Of a DNA stretch of 64,000 nt, positions 8,772 to 17,403 are shown in pieces; the first letter of the stretch is position 1; each line of letters begins with the position of its first letter. Source of the DNA: Wujia chipingensis (GTDB taxonomy: Bacteria > Bacillota > Clostridia > Lachnospirales > Lachnospiraceae); the NCBI RefSeq assembly GCF_014337155.1, contig NZ_CP060632.1, positions 1,929,001 to 1,993,000 of the forward strand, read 5' to 3'. A program made the translations under genes and the position numbers. The notes under the pieces are model-generated. The model worked only from the letters and a program-made list of their open reading frames with translations, made no database searches and was not told the origin of the DNA.

Positions 8772-9825
8772 GTACGGTCACCTCACTTTCCTTTTTTTTA
8801 GACATAAACCAATAAAATATAACGCAAAATGCTAAAGCAAACACAACACCAAAAACATTTTGAATCACTCTAAGACTAACCGCTCCCTGTAGTCCATAAG
8901 TCTCTGTAGCAATGGCTAAAGCACCAAATGTGTTAAATACTGCCTGCCAGCCATATTGTGCTGAAAATCCTACACCGATTCCACCAAGAATTCCTATATA
9001 TGCATAGATTGACGAAGGAAGCAGAAAATATAATACTGTAAAACATATAACACCTACAATATTTCCAACAATCCTTTTACGGACTCTGTAGTGCATATCT
9101 TCCATAAACGGCAAAATCACGGACATGGCCGCAATACCAGCCCACATTGCACGTGGCATATTACAAAGTTCTGCAATGCAAAGGACAATCGGTACGCATA
9201 AAATCTGACATATCTGCCATTTTGTTCTGGAAGAAGTGATATCAAATTCATGTATCAGATCTTTCAGATTTCTTTTATAAGTTCTGTTTTTATGATTTCG
9301 ATAAAATACGAAGCAGGTAAGTGCTGCACCTAAAGCCATTCCGACTAATCGCATCTGATAGCTTTTTCCCGTAACATCATAACCATATAGCAGCAGATAC
9401 CCAAGAACCAATGTAGATTGATTAAACATGAATGGATTATGGCATCCGAACAGAATCAACACAGCCAGTGCCGCAATATTTAACAGCATTCCCAATACCG
9501 GTGAAAACTGATTTGCTAAATGCGGACATACAGTCATAATTACAAAGAACAAAGCCAAAAGCATGGTAGATTGTCCGGTGTGGATCCCCAGATCCGCATT
9601 TCTAAACACCATGAGACATAATAAGACTACTACACCTACAATGCTGTTCTCATTTCCAAATAGGATGCTGAAAATACTAACAAAGAAAAAACAAAATGCC
9701 ATTGTAACAGCTATCTTCACCAGATATACCCACATATGATATAATTTTTCTTTTAGTGTTTCACTCTTTTTCAACAGGTTTTTAGAACCTGCCTGATTTA
9801 ACTGCAACTCCTGATAAAATGTCAT
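8761..9825 (-). CDS. FUSC-family inner-membrane protein
   Basis: A 354-residue polytopic protein with two sets of about five membrane helices separated by a basic stretch (RNHKNRTYKRNLKDLIHEF, ~200-220). This resembles the duplicated fusaric acid resistance / aromatic acid exporter (FUSC, ArAE) architecture. Family members export weak acids or amphipathic toxins; here the neighbourhood (bile salt hydrolase, lipid synthases) suggests membrane-active compounds, which is inference. It overlaps the phosphatidyltransferase gene downstream and starts 34 bases after the histidine kinase stop. Confidence 0.7.
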   Translation of the reverse strand: MTFYQELQLNQAGSKNLLKKSETLKEKLYHMWVYLVKIAVTMAFCFFFVSIFSILFGNENSIVGVVVLLCLMVFRNADLGIHTGQSTMLLALFFVIMTVCPHLANQFSPVLGMLLNIAALAVLILFGCHNPFMFNQSTLVLGYLLLYGYDVTGKSYQMRLVGMALGAALTCFVFYRNHKNRTYKRNLKDLIHEFDITSSRTKWQICQILCVPIVLCIAELCNMPRAMWAGIAAMSVILPFMEDMHYRVRKRIVGNIVGVICFTVLYFLLPSSIYAYIGILGGIGVGFSAQYGWQAVFNTFGALAIATETYGLQGAVSLRVIQNVFGVVFALAFCVIFYWFMSKKKESEVTVHAE

Positions 9826-9858
9826 ATAAATCCTCCTATCTTCTAATTTATCTTAAAA

Positions 9859-10902
9859 CTATATAATCTCATCTTTCTGCTTTGGCAGCTCTATAACAAA
9901 TCTGCATCCACCATATTCACGGTTTTCTGCTTTGATTGTTCCTCCGGCACTATCTACAATCCGTTTTACAAGTGCAAGACCTAGGCCATTTCCTTCTGCT
10001 TTATGAGATCCATCTACCTGATAGAACTTGTCAAATATTCTGGATTTTACATCATCCTCTATTCCTGGTCCTTCATCTTCCAGAACGAACTTAACAGAAT
10101 CCTGTTCTTGTTTCAGAAACATCGTAATTGTCCCCTTTGAAGGGCTGAACTTAATCGCATTATCCAAAAGATTTATCCAGATATGCATAAAAAGTCCTTC
10201 ATTCCCAGTATATTTAACTTCCTCCAATTCTACCTGAAAACCAATTTCTTTTTCTGTCCATTTTGTTTCCAATGAAAGAAATGCCTGGCGGATCTGTTCA
10301 TCCAGACGATATTCTGTTTTTTTCATTGGTATATTCTGATTCTCTAACTTGGATAACAACAAAATATTACCAACCAATCCGGAAAGTCTTTGGGTGTTAA
10401 ATAAGATTTTTTCTACATATTCCTCTTGATCCGGAGACAGTTCTTCTCCCTGAAGCAGCATTGTATATCCTTCAATGGCATTAATCGGGGTCTTAAACTC
10501 ATGAGAAACATTAGATACAAAATCCATTTGCAGCACCTCTGTTGCACGAAGTTCTTTTGTCATAACGTTAAAACTTTGATAAGATTCTCCAACTTCTGCT
10601 ATACGGCTGTTCGTTTCCAAATGCTGTTCAAAATCTCCCTGAGAAACTTCCTTCATTGCTTTACTAAGTCTGGTAATTGGTTCCAGTAACTTTGCATTGA
10701 TAAAGGAAGTAATCAGCCCTGCAATCAATGTATTGAAAATCAAAAGCCAGCCAAGCACAGGTATGCTGCCCGGCAGATTAAAAAAATGATTCAAAAAAGC
10801 AAATAATAAAGCAGATATGACTGTTGAAAATACAAGTGCCAGCCAGATTGCACCAGTCAGACAGGATCGGATCCGCAATCCTTTTTTTTTCTTTTGTTCC
10901 AT
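9859..10902 (-). CDS. sensor histidine kinase (HAMP, HisKA, HATPase)
   Basis: A 347-residue membrane kinase with two N-terminal helices (~14-36 and ~42-66) separated by only a few residues, so there is almost no extracellular sensor. A HAMP segment follows (LLEPITRLSKAMKEVSQGDFEQ), then the H box FVSNVSHEFKTPINAIEGY and the ATPase N, G1 and G2 boxes (NLLDNAIKF, DEGPGIE, GNGLGLALVK). Such short-loop kinases often sense the membrane itself or an associated transporter. Its ATG overlaps the response regulator stop. It is likely to control the surrounding lipid genes. Confidence 0.92.
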   Translation of the reverse strand: MEQKKKKGLRIRSCLTGAIWLALVFSTVISALLFAFLNHFFNLPGSIPVLGWLLIFNTLIAGLITSFINAKLLEPITRLSKAMKEVSQGDFEQHLETNSRIAEVGESYQSFNVMTKELRATEVLQMDFVSNVSHEFKTPINAIEGYTMLLQGEELSPDQEEYVEKILFNTQRLSGLVGNILLLSKLENQNIPMKKTEYRLDEQIRQAFLSLETKWTEKEIGFQVELEEVKYTGNEGLFMHIWINLLDNAIKFSPSKGTITMFLKQEQDSVKFVLEDEGPGIEDDVKSRIFDKFYQVDGSHKAEGNGLGLALVKRIVDSAGGTIKAENREYGGCRFVIELPKQKDEII

Positions 10903-11573
10903 TATTTTTTCACCACCTTGTATCCAATTCCACGCATTGTTACGATTTCAAAATCCGGGTTATCTTTAAAACGCTCTCTGAGTCTTCCTATATGTACCTC
11001 TATTGTATGTGGGTCTGCCTCCGTCTCGTATCCCCATACTTCATCCATCAACTGTTGTTTTGTAAACGTTCTGCCTGGCGAAGCTGCAAGCTTATATAAA
11101 AGCAGGAATTGTTTTTTAGGTAAAACAAGACTTTCCTTATCAGTTGTAACCGTCATTGCATCATAATCAAACTCTGTTGAACCGATCACAATTTTGTGTT
11201 CATTCAATATCTGTGCACGGCGAAGCAGTGCTCCGACTCTTAAAACCATTTCATTCACATTTACCGGTTTTACCATATAATCATCACTTCCCGAAAAAAA
11301 TCCCTGACGCATATCATCAAAGGAACCTTTCGCAGTGATCATAAGTACCGGTATCTGATATCCTGCTGAACGAAGTTCTGACACCAGTTCATAGCCATCC
11401 ATAACCGGCATCATAATATCAGAAATGATCAGATCAATATATTCCTTATCCAATACTTCTAAAGCCTGTGCTCCATCCGATGCACTTTTGACTTGATATC
11501 CATTCTTCTCAAGCACTTTTTGGAATAGCTGGCTTAATTCTTTATCATCTTCTACAATCAATATTTGAAACAC
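10902..11573 (-). CDS. OmpR-family response regulator
   Basis: A 223-residue regulator partnered with the overlapping kinase gene. The receiver domain has acidic pocket EDD, phosphoacceptor Asp in LIISDIMMPVMDGYE and Lys in MVKPVN; the C-terminal winged helix contains GRTFTKQQLMDEVWGYE and a recognition helix with TIEVHIGRLRERF. The GTG at 11573 is taken as the start: AAGGAGG lies 9 bases before it and FQILIVEDD is the normal first strand. A longer open frame to 11612 would run into the preceding PLD gene without a ribosome site. Confidence 0.93.
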   Translation of the reverse strand: MFQILIVEDDKELSQLFQKVLEKNGYQVKSASDGAQALEVLDKEYIDLIISDIMMPVMDGYELVSELRSAGYQIPVLMITAKGSFDDMRQGFFSGSDDYMVKPVNVNEMVLRVGALLRRAQILNEHKIVIGSTEFDYDAMTVTTDKESLVLPKKQFLLLYKLAASPGRTFTKQQLMDEVWGYETEADPHTIEVHIGRLRERFKDNPDFEIVTMRGIGYKVVKK

Positions 11574-11590
11574 GTTTTCCTTCCTCCTTA

Positions 11591-13024
11591 TTAAAACAGA
11601 TACCTTGCCCATCCAAGCAGATGCTGTACCAAAAATATTTTTCCCTGACGTTTCTTTGTTAATTCGATTGGCTCTACATGATATGGATCATTATAAGTTC
11701 CCCCTTCTAATATCTGGCGGGACACTTTTTCATATTCCATCATGCCCTCTTCCAACTGTTTATTAATATCTTTGCTTCGTATTACAAGCATCAGTTCCGT
11801 ATCCAGATATGCACTTCTCATGTCCATATTAAAGGAACCGATTACAGACAGATCATCGTCAATCAGAATACTTTTTCCGTGGTATGAATAACCGCCTTCA
11901 TATTCCCAGATATTAATTCCTGTACTTAAGATTCTATTTCTGTTTTTAGCATAATCAGCAGACCCAAATGGATTCCCATTATTCGCAACTGAATTTGTCA
12001 TGATAGAAAAATCTGAAACGTTCTCTGCAATCTCCTCCCATGTATTATACATCATATCATTACAGATAATATATGGCGTGTGGATCTTTACACGATTTTT
12101 TGCATTTTTCATCAATTCTCCCAACTGATACCACACTACTGGTTCTTTGGAACCTGTGTGAATAGGATTTGACACTAATGTAATCTTTTCTGTCTCAAAA
12201 GTTTCGTTCGTATAATCGGTCTCGCAGATTCTTTCCTTATTCTCTTCAAAATATTTCTGATAGCTGTTCTGCAGCTCTAAAACTGCGTTCTTTACAGATT
12301 TTCTATTTGCCAGTTTTTTATTGTTATGAAAATAACCACTGTCTTCCTGATTCCATATGGTTTCAAAATACTCTGACAACTGGTTAACTGAATTTTCTTT
12401 CTCAGGTTCATCGCAAACCACTAACACGTCTCTGTCATAGTTCTTATGTCCCGGAAAATCACCCAGGAAATAATTGTGTGTATTTCTTCCCCCAAGAATA
12501 TATCTCTTTCCATCTGCAATCAAATATTTATCATGCATTCTACCCATCATTTCCCACGGGTTCAACGGATTGGCCTTATTATACAGTTTAATTTCAACAT
12601 TCTCATGGGAAGATAATCCATAGAAATACGGATTTCCTTCCATATCAATCCAGCTCTCCATTCCATCTACTAACAGACGAATATGTACACCTCTGTCTGC
12701 CGCATCATGCAGTGCTCCTAAAATCAATTTTCCACTTTCATCGGATTGAAATGCAAAAGTAGAAAGAATAATTTCCTTTTTTGCATTCTTGATCAAACGC
12801 ACTCTTTGTAAAAGCGCTTCTGGATTCTTTTCTATGATTACTGCCCGTTCTGTATTTTCACTGCATTCGTTCCATGACCCATTTTTTGTTTCTTTTTTGG
12901 TTGTATTGGACACTTCCGGCTGCTTTTTATATGCAACGCAGATTCCGAGCAATTCATAAAAAGCCACACATAAAAAAATTGCCAGTATAACAAGAAGGAT
13001 TTTACATATTTTATGCTTTATCAT
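11591..13024 (-). CDS. phospholipase D / cardiolipin synthase-like protein
   Basis: A 477-residue PLD-superfamily protein anchored by one N-terminal helix (~8-28). Two HKD motifs are present: HDKYLIADGKRYILGGRN and HGKSILIDDDLSVIGSFN, the pair that forms the catalytic centre of bacterial cardiolipin synthases and secreted PLD-type transferases. It differs from the cls gene upstream in having one membrane anchor and longer insertions, so it may be a cell-surface phospholipase or a transphosphatidylase. It is the first gene after a terminator and leads the PLD-RR-HK-FUSC-PgsA operon. Confidence 0.85.
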   Translation of the reverse strand: MIKHKICKILLVILAIFLCVAFYELLGICVAYKKQPEVSNTTKKETKNGSWNECSENTERAVIIEKNPEALLQRVRLIKNAKKEIILSTFAFQSDESGKLILGALHDAADRGVHIRLLVDGMESWIDMEGNPYFYGLSSHENVEIKLYNKANPLNPWEMMGRMHDKYLIADGKRYILGGRNTHNYFLGDFPGHKNYDRDVLVVCDEPEKENSVNQLSEYFETIWNQEDSGYFHNNKKLANRKSVKNAVLELQNSYQKYFEENKERICETDYTNETFETEKITLVSNPIHTGSKEPVVWYQLGELMKNAKNRVKIHTPYIICNDMMYNTWEEIAENVSDFSIMTNSVANNGNPFGSADYAKNRNRILSTGINIWEYEGGYSYHGKSILIDDDLSVIGSFNMDMRSAYLDTELMLVIRSKDINKQLEEGMMEYEKVSRQILEGGTYNDPYHVEPIELTKKRQGKIFLVQHLLGWARYLF

Positions 13025-13151
13025 TGTACATCACCTGATTCCTTTTTATTTCATACTTATACAATACAAAGTCAATCTCAATTTAACCTCAACAAAATTT
13101 ATTTTTCATCCATGCAAAATCTTCTTTGTACAACAGACTGTTAGATATAGC

Positions 13152-13210
13152 AAAAACGACCTTTCAAAAACAGTTAACTTCTAAATCAACTGTTTTTTGA
13201 AAGGTCGTTT
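13152..13210 (-). terminator. intrinsic terminator after cls
   Basis: Long minus-strand hairpin: arms of about 22 bases (AAACGACCTTTCAAAAAACA and its complement) around a short AT loop, then GTTTTTGC. It ends the bsh-relQ-cls transcript. The 128 bases from 13025 to 13151 before the PLD gene hold no gene and probably carry the promoter of the next operon, though no clear -35/-10 pair could be chosen. Confidence 0.85.
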
Positions 13211-13220
13211 CATCAGATTC

Positions 13221-14780
13221 TTATAGCAATCCAGCAAATAATCTCATAAATAATTGTCCCAGTCGCAAATGTGCACTTCGTCCGGTTTGATATTGGTCTG
13301 TCACATCTCGACATTCTCCCATCGTTCTTATCAGATCATTTTTTATTTCCACAACTGCCTGACAATCTGCCATAAAACAGCCGTTTTCAAAATGGTGATA
13401 TAAACTTCGATAATCCAGATTAATTGTTCCACAAGTTGCCATACAGTCATCTGCCACACTCATTTTTGCATGACAGAAACCAGGAGTCCACTCATAAACA
13501 CGAACACCATGTTTAACTAATCCATGATAAAAAGAACGAGTTATATTATAGATGAATTTTTTATCAGGGATACCAGGTGTGATAATTCTTACGTCTACCC
13601 CTCGCTTAGCAGCCAGACATAACGCATGCGTCATTTCATCTGTTATGATTAGATATGGAGTCATAAACCAACAATATTTTTCAGCTTTATTTATCATACT
13701 GATATAAACTTCTTCTCCTACTTGCTCATTATCCATAGGGCTGTCTGCATAAGGTTGAACAAACCCAGTTTGCTGTGCCGTATAATCATAGTGGAAAAGG
13801 TATTTACTAAAATCAGAATCATTAGCATCCTTATCACTTACTGCATTCCACATTTCCAAAAATGTCACCGTAAGCGACTGAACAGCATCTCCTTCTAAAC
13901 GAATACCTGTATCTTTCCACTGTCCATACGGGTGTGTGTAATTAAAATATTCGTTTGCTAGATTATATCCACCTGTAAATCCGACTTTTCCATCAATAAC
14001 TGTTATTTTTCTATGATCACGATTGTTCAAAAACAGATTTAAACCTGGCATAAACGGATTGAATACACGGCAATGAATTCCTATTGCCTCCATCTTTTTC
14101 ACAAAATCTGTGTTAATAAAGCCTATAGAACCCATATCATCGTAGAATACTCTAACTTCCACACCTGCTTTTACTCGCTCTTCCAGAACATCTTGAATCT
14201 TATGCCATGCTTCAGCGTCTTCTATCGCATGATATTCCATAAAGATAAACTTCTGTGCTTTCTCCAAATCCTTAAGCTGTGCCTCTAATCCTTTCACTGC
14301 TTCATCAAAATACACAATATCCGTATTCTGATAGATTGGATACTGCGAATTTCTTTGTATGTAACTTGCTATATTTCCTGCTTTCGGAATTGTTTCTTTT
14401 ATTCTGTTCAAACACTCCTGACTGTCCGGAAGCATTGGTAACAATTTGCTATCAATTTCTGCATATCGCTCACGCATTTTATGCGTGCCACCATTCAAAC
14501 CAATCAACAAATACAGGCCTACACCCATAATTGGGAAAATTAGAATTAAGATGACCCAAGGCATTTTCATAGAGGATGTCTTATTTGATGCGTACAATCC
14601 CAAAACCAAGATCCCACTCAAAATCCTTGTAAATAAATTTATAATTTCTGCATATTCATTCAAGCGTGTTACGATAGCAATAATAAAAATCACTTCCAGA
14701 AGAATGCAGATTATGGAAAAACACAGCCGTTTTACCCCATTTTTTGTTTTTGCTTTGCCCTCTAAAGTATCTTGTTTCAT
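13221..14780 (-). CDS. cls: cardiolipin synthase
   Basis: Membrane enzyme that makes cardiolipin from two phosphatidylglycerols. The 519-residue protein has N-terminal helices (~18-40, ~48-63, ~72-93, the PLDc_N segment MPWVILILIFPIMGVGLYLL) and two HKD sites: HRKITVIDGKVGFTGGYN and HAKMSVADDCMATCGTIN. Length and layout match bacterial ClsA-type enzymes. GGAGG lies before the ATG at 14780. It is flanked upstream by a small alarmone synthetase with a 35-base gap and downstream by a strong terminator. Confidence 0.93.
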   Translation of the reverse strand: MKQDTLEGKAKTKNGVKRLCFSIICILLEVIFIIAIVTRLNEYAEIINLFTRILSGILVLGLYASNKTSSMKMPWVILILIFPIMGVGLYLLIGLNGGTHKMRERYAEIDSKLLPMLPDSQECLNRIKETIPKAGNIASYIQRNSQYPIYQNTDIVYFDEAVKGLEAQLKDLEKAQKFIFMEYHAIEDAEAWHKIQDVLEERVKAGVEVRVFYDDMGSIGFINTDFVKKMEAIGIHCRVFNPFMPGLNLFLNNRDHRKITVIDGKVGFTGGYNLANEYFNYTHPYGQWKDTGIRLEGDAVQSLTVTFLEMWNAVSDKDANDSDFSKYLFHYDYTAQQTGFVQPYADSPMDNEQVGEEVYISMINKAEKYCWFMTPYLIITDEMTHALCLAAKRGVDVRIITPGIPDKKFIYNITRSFYHGLVKHGVRVYEWTPGFCHAKMSVADDCMATCGTINLDYRSLYHHFENGCFMADCQAVVEIKNDLIRTMGECRDVTDQYQTGRSAHLRLGQLFMRLFAGLL

Positions 14781-14815
14781 ATATATTCCACCCTCCTACT
14801 TGCTCAGTTTTCTCC

Positions 14816-15496
14816 CTAAATTTCGTGGAACATACCAATTTTGTCTTTTATTCTCTGCATTTCATTATCTGCTTCAATGATAGCTCTTGCAGAATGAAGT
14901 AATTCTTCACTTATCTCATCATAGCCAGGCATTTCTTCAATTCCTTTTTTATAGCGAAGTTGATGTTCCAATGTTGCCCAGAAATCCATACCATTGGTTC
15001 GAATCTGTAATTCTACACGCATAGGTGTTTTACCCTTAGCAAAAAATACTGGTATTTCAACAATCATATGATAGCTTCGATAACCATTCGATTTTGGATT
15101 TTTTATATAATCTTTTATTTCAATAACTTTAATATCATCCTGTTGGGTAATCAAATCTGATATCATATAAATATCGTCAATAAACGCACAAACTATTCGA
15201 ACGCCTGCTACATCATTGAGATATGTCTGTATATTTTCTGTTGTAAATTCATATCCCATCTTCTGCAGTTTATCGTGAATACTATTGGGCTTCTTAATTC
15301 TTGTTTTTATAAAAGAAATAGGATTTCGATTGTTCTCAACCGAAAATTCATCATCCAAAACCTCAAGTTTAGTTTGTATCTCCCGAATAGCACAACGATA
15401 CATCATCATTAAATTATAAAATTTTGTAGCATTATTTAAAAACTGTAGTGATTCCGGACTGTCCATCCTGATTTTTTTTACTTCATCTTTTGTCAT
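14816..15496 (-). CDS. relQ: small alarmone synthetase, RelQ-like GTP pyrophosphokinase
   Basis: Single-domain (p)ppGpp synthetase of 226 residues without the hydrolase and regulatory domains of Rel. RelA/SpoT synthetase motifs are visible: SIHDKLQKMGYEF, LNDVAGVRIVCAFIDD (catalytic Asp region), NPKSNGYRSYHMIVE, and VELQIRTNGMDFWATLEHQ with the conserved Glu and Gln. A helical C-terminal tail fits tetrameter formation as in RelQ. It lies between the bile salt hydrolase and cardiolipin synthase genes, which suggests induction with membrane or bile stress; that link is inference. AAAGGA precedes the ATG. Confidence 0.88.
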   Translation of the reverse strand: MTKDEVKKIRMDSPESLQFLNNATKFYNLMMMYRCAIREIQTKLEVLDDEFSVENNRNPISFIKTRIKKPNSIHDKLQKMGYEFTTENIQTYLNDVAGVRIVCAFIDDIYMISDLITQQDDIKVIEIKDYIKNPKSNGYRSYHMIVEIPVFFAKGKTPMRVELQIRTNGMDFWATLEHQLRYKKGIEEMPGYDEISEELLHSARAIIEADNEMQRIKDKIGMFHEI

Positions 15497-15534
15497 GGAA
15501 CTTTCCTTTCTACCTCATCCCTGATTTCAAAACA

Positions 15535-16512
15535 TTATTTATTTTGATAGTTGATTCGTTCTCCTTGAATTACTGGATAACAAATCATTTTATCACTATC
15601 CAGATTTTCTACATGCATATCTACTGCACTGATCTGATGGTTTTCATAAGTATTGTAATAATAAATACCTTTTGTAACATTACAACACGACGTATACAAT
15701 GTGATTTCATATTTTCCATCCGCTACTTCGCAACATCCTCGTTGCTGATCCACAGATCCGAGAATGTGGAAGAATTGGCTAACGCTTTCTTCCTCTGATT
15801 CACCTGAAATTGCATTTACCTTTGTAAAAGCTACACGTACAAAACGTGAGGAAGATGAGAGATCTCCCGGAAGACCTAATCCTCCCATACCTCTACTATA
15901 TGCATCAAGAGTCAAAGTTTCGCTGAAAGTATTTCTGGGCTGTTTAGGAGATAAATACATATAATTATTTAGTTGAAACATCTGCTGTGGAAATGGCGGA
16001 TTATTCGTAAGCACTCCTACTGGATTGTCATAAATATGCAAACCATCTGCCATAGATTCTACCGTAATTGACTCATTCTCATCAGAAATGATCCAGTGTA
16101 ATTGTGCTAATGGTAATTGCTCGCTGAAAGGAGTATTAACAATATTAATTCGTTCAAGAAGCTCGCGAACTTCAACTAAAGAAGAACACTGACTTAAAAT
16201 CCACGGAATAAATTCAAACTGTGCAATATTTTCCACATCTGGCTTAATCTCGGCATAAACAGCATTTCCGACAAAATTCAGTCCTGCCATTGCCACTCCT
16301 TTTTCATTCATAGCATCATAATACAAAGGATAATCCTCTGCAACATGAGCCATTCCAATAATTGCATAATGATTTTTCATATCGCCAACATGGCGAAAAT
16401 TAAACGCATAATTACGTGGTGTAATTACTATCTGCTCACCATAAGAGCATTCATAATCGAGGGTTCGTCCAAAGTAAAAATCTTTTGTTTTATAAGTTGC
16501 TGCTGTACACAT
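15535..16512 (-). CDS. bsh: bile salt hydrolase (choloylglycine hydrolase)
   Basis: N-terminal nucleophile hydrolase that cleaves the amide bond of glycine- or taurine-conjugated bile acids. The protein begins MCTAATY, so Cys2 becomes the catalytic N-terminal nucleophile. FGRTLDYE supplies the active-site Arg and Asp, GLNFVGNAVY carries the first Asn, LTNNPPF the second Asn, and SSSSRFVR the last Arg. Length 325 fits the family. AGGAGG lies 10 bases before the ATG. It is the first gene of the island and its transcript probably continues through relQ and cls. Penicillin V acylases share the fold; the intact Asn/Arg set favours the bile enzyme. Confidence 0.93.
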   Translation of the reverse strand: MCTAATYKTKDFYFGRTLDYECSYGEQIVITPRNYAFNFRHVGDMKNHYAIIGMAHVAEDYPLYYDAMNEKGVAMAGLNFVGNAVYAEIKPDVENIAQFEFIPWILSQCSSLVEVRELLERINIVNTPFSEQLPLAQLHWIISDENESITVESMADGLHIYDNPVGVLTNNPPFPQQMFQLNNYMYLSPKQPRNTFSETLTLDAYSRGMGGLGLPGDLSSSSRFVRVAFTKVNAISGESEEESVSQFFHILGSVDQQRGCCEVADGKYEITLYTSCCNVTKGIYYYNTYENHQISAVDMHVENLDSDKMICYPVIQGERINYQNK

Positions 16513-16726
16513 GATCGTTTATCCTCCTAAATAGATTGAAATATGTCAATGAGTTTTTTTCTTATCTAATTTAAAATCCACACTCGACAGCTGCATCACA
16601 GAACTCGATGAATTTGCCTGACAGCGAATTCGATACTCATATAAGAACAACACTTACCAAACGCCATACGAAAGAAACACTGGGGGAATCCTAACACCTA
16701 TACCATACTTCAGCCTTCTACCGATT

Positions 16727-17291
16727 TTGATTTTCTTGATGAAAACTGCATGTATTACGATATTGAATTCCGTATAGTACGTATTCGCCTTGATAATGGA
16801 ACCTAGATCTGTATTGCCACCAATCTTTCAGAAGAAGAATTTCCTCTGGAAGAAATCAATAAACTTTACCGGATGCGCTGGAGCGTGGAAACAAGCTTCC
16901 GTGAACTCAAATACACCATCGCAGTAAACATATGCAAGGCATATCTCAAACACGGTGGTAACGAAACAGAGACCATGCTTCTCATACAAAAGTATCTGAC
17001 ACCTGTCAGGTACAATCGAAAATATCCTATCCACCTCCGTCCAAAGAGAAATAGGGATTTCATGTATCGGGTTGCATAAATCTCGTTACCATTATACTGC
17101 ATTATGAGGCAGATATGCAATCTGTCTTTTTGTCATACACAAAAAAATGATTTGAACTCATCATACACCTGCTTTCTACGCATTAGTGCACCTAAAAAAT
17201 ACAGCATTTCTTAACTGAACAGTATTTTCAATGCATGAACGCATATGATATACTGTTTTCATCATAAAAAACCTTATCTAAATGACATTGA
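16727..17291 (+). mobile_element. IS4-type transposase remnant, copy 2
   Basis: Second copy of the block at 7637-8074, carrying the same in-frame internal deletion after KYTI, plus a TAG stop where copy 1 has TAT (near 16804). The transposase reading ends at 17079. Compared with copy 1 it holds an extra 129 bases (17137-17265) bounded by the tetramer TCAT on both sides, which copy 1 has probably lost. After this the two copies agree again through the end of the xre gene. The bases from 16513 to 16726 before it hold the bsh leader and no recognisable gene. Confidence 0.8.
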
Positions 17292-17359
17292 TTCATCAAT
17301 ACTAACTCCAAAATATTTCGATAACTTGATTAACTTATCAATTGATGGTTCTGATTCTC
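17274..17359 (-). pseudogene. 3' half of an XRE regulator gene split by the mobilizable element
   Basis: Minus-strand frame reading GESEPSIDKLIKLSKYFGVSIDESMSFR to a TAA at 17274: helices 4-5 of a short Cro/CI helix-turn-helix domain. It has no start. The missing first half is at 31469-31588. Joining the two across the element gives one 68-residue regulator (69 codons, frame kept). A second copy of its last bases lies at 8050-8074. Confidence 0.8.
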
Positions 17360-17381
17360 CCGTTTCCCTTAATTAAAGATA
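17357..17381. repeat. attL: left end and terminal inverted repeat of the mobilizable element
   Basis: The core CTCC (17357-17360) is followed by the element arm GTTTCCCTTAATTAAAGATA (17362-17381). The arm is the inverted match, 18 of 20, of the arm at 31446-31465. The recombinase stop lies 22 bases inside. A second shared stretch, TTTCCC (17363-17368 and 31471-31476), leaves the exact crossover uncertain within 12 bases; the symmetry of the rebuilt attP favours CTCC. Confidence 0.7.
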
Positions 17382-17403
17382 TTGTTGGGTAAAAAAAGAA
17401 AGG

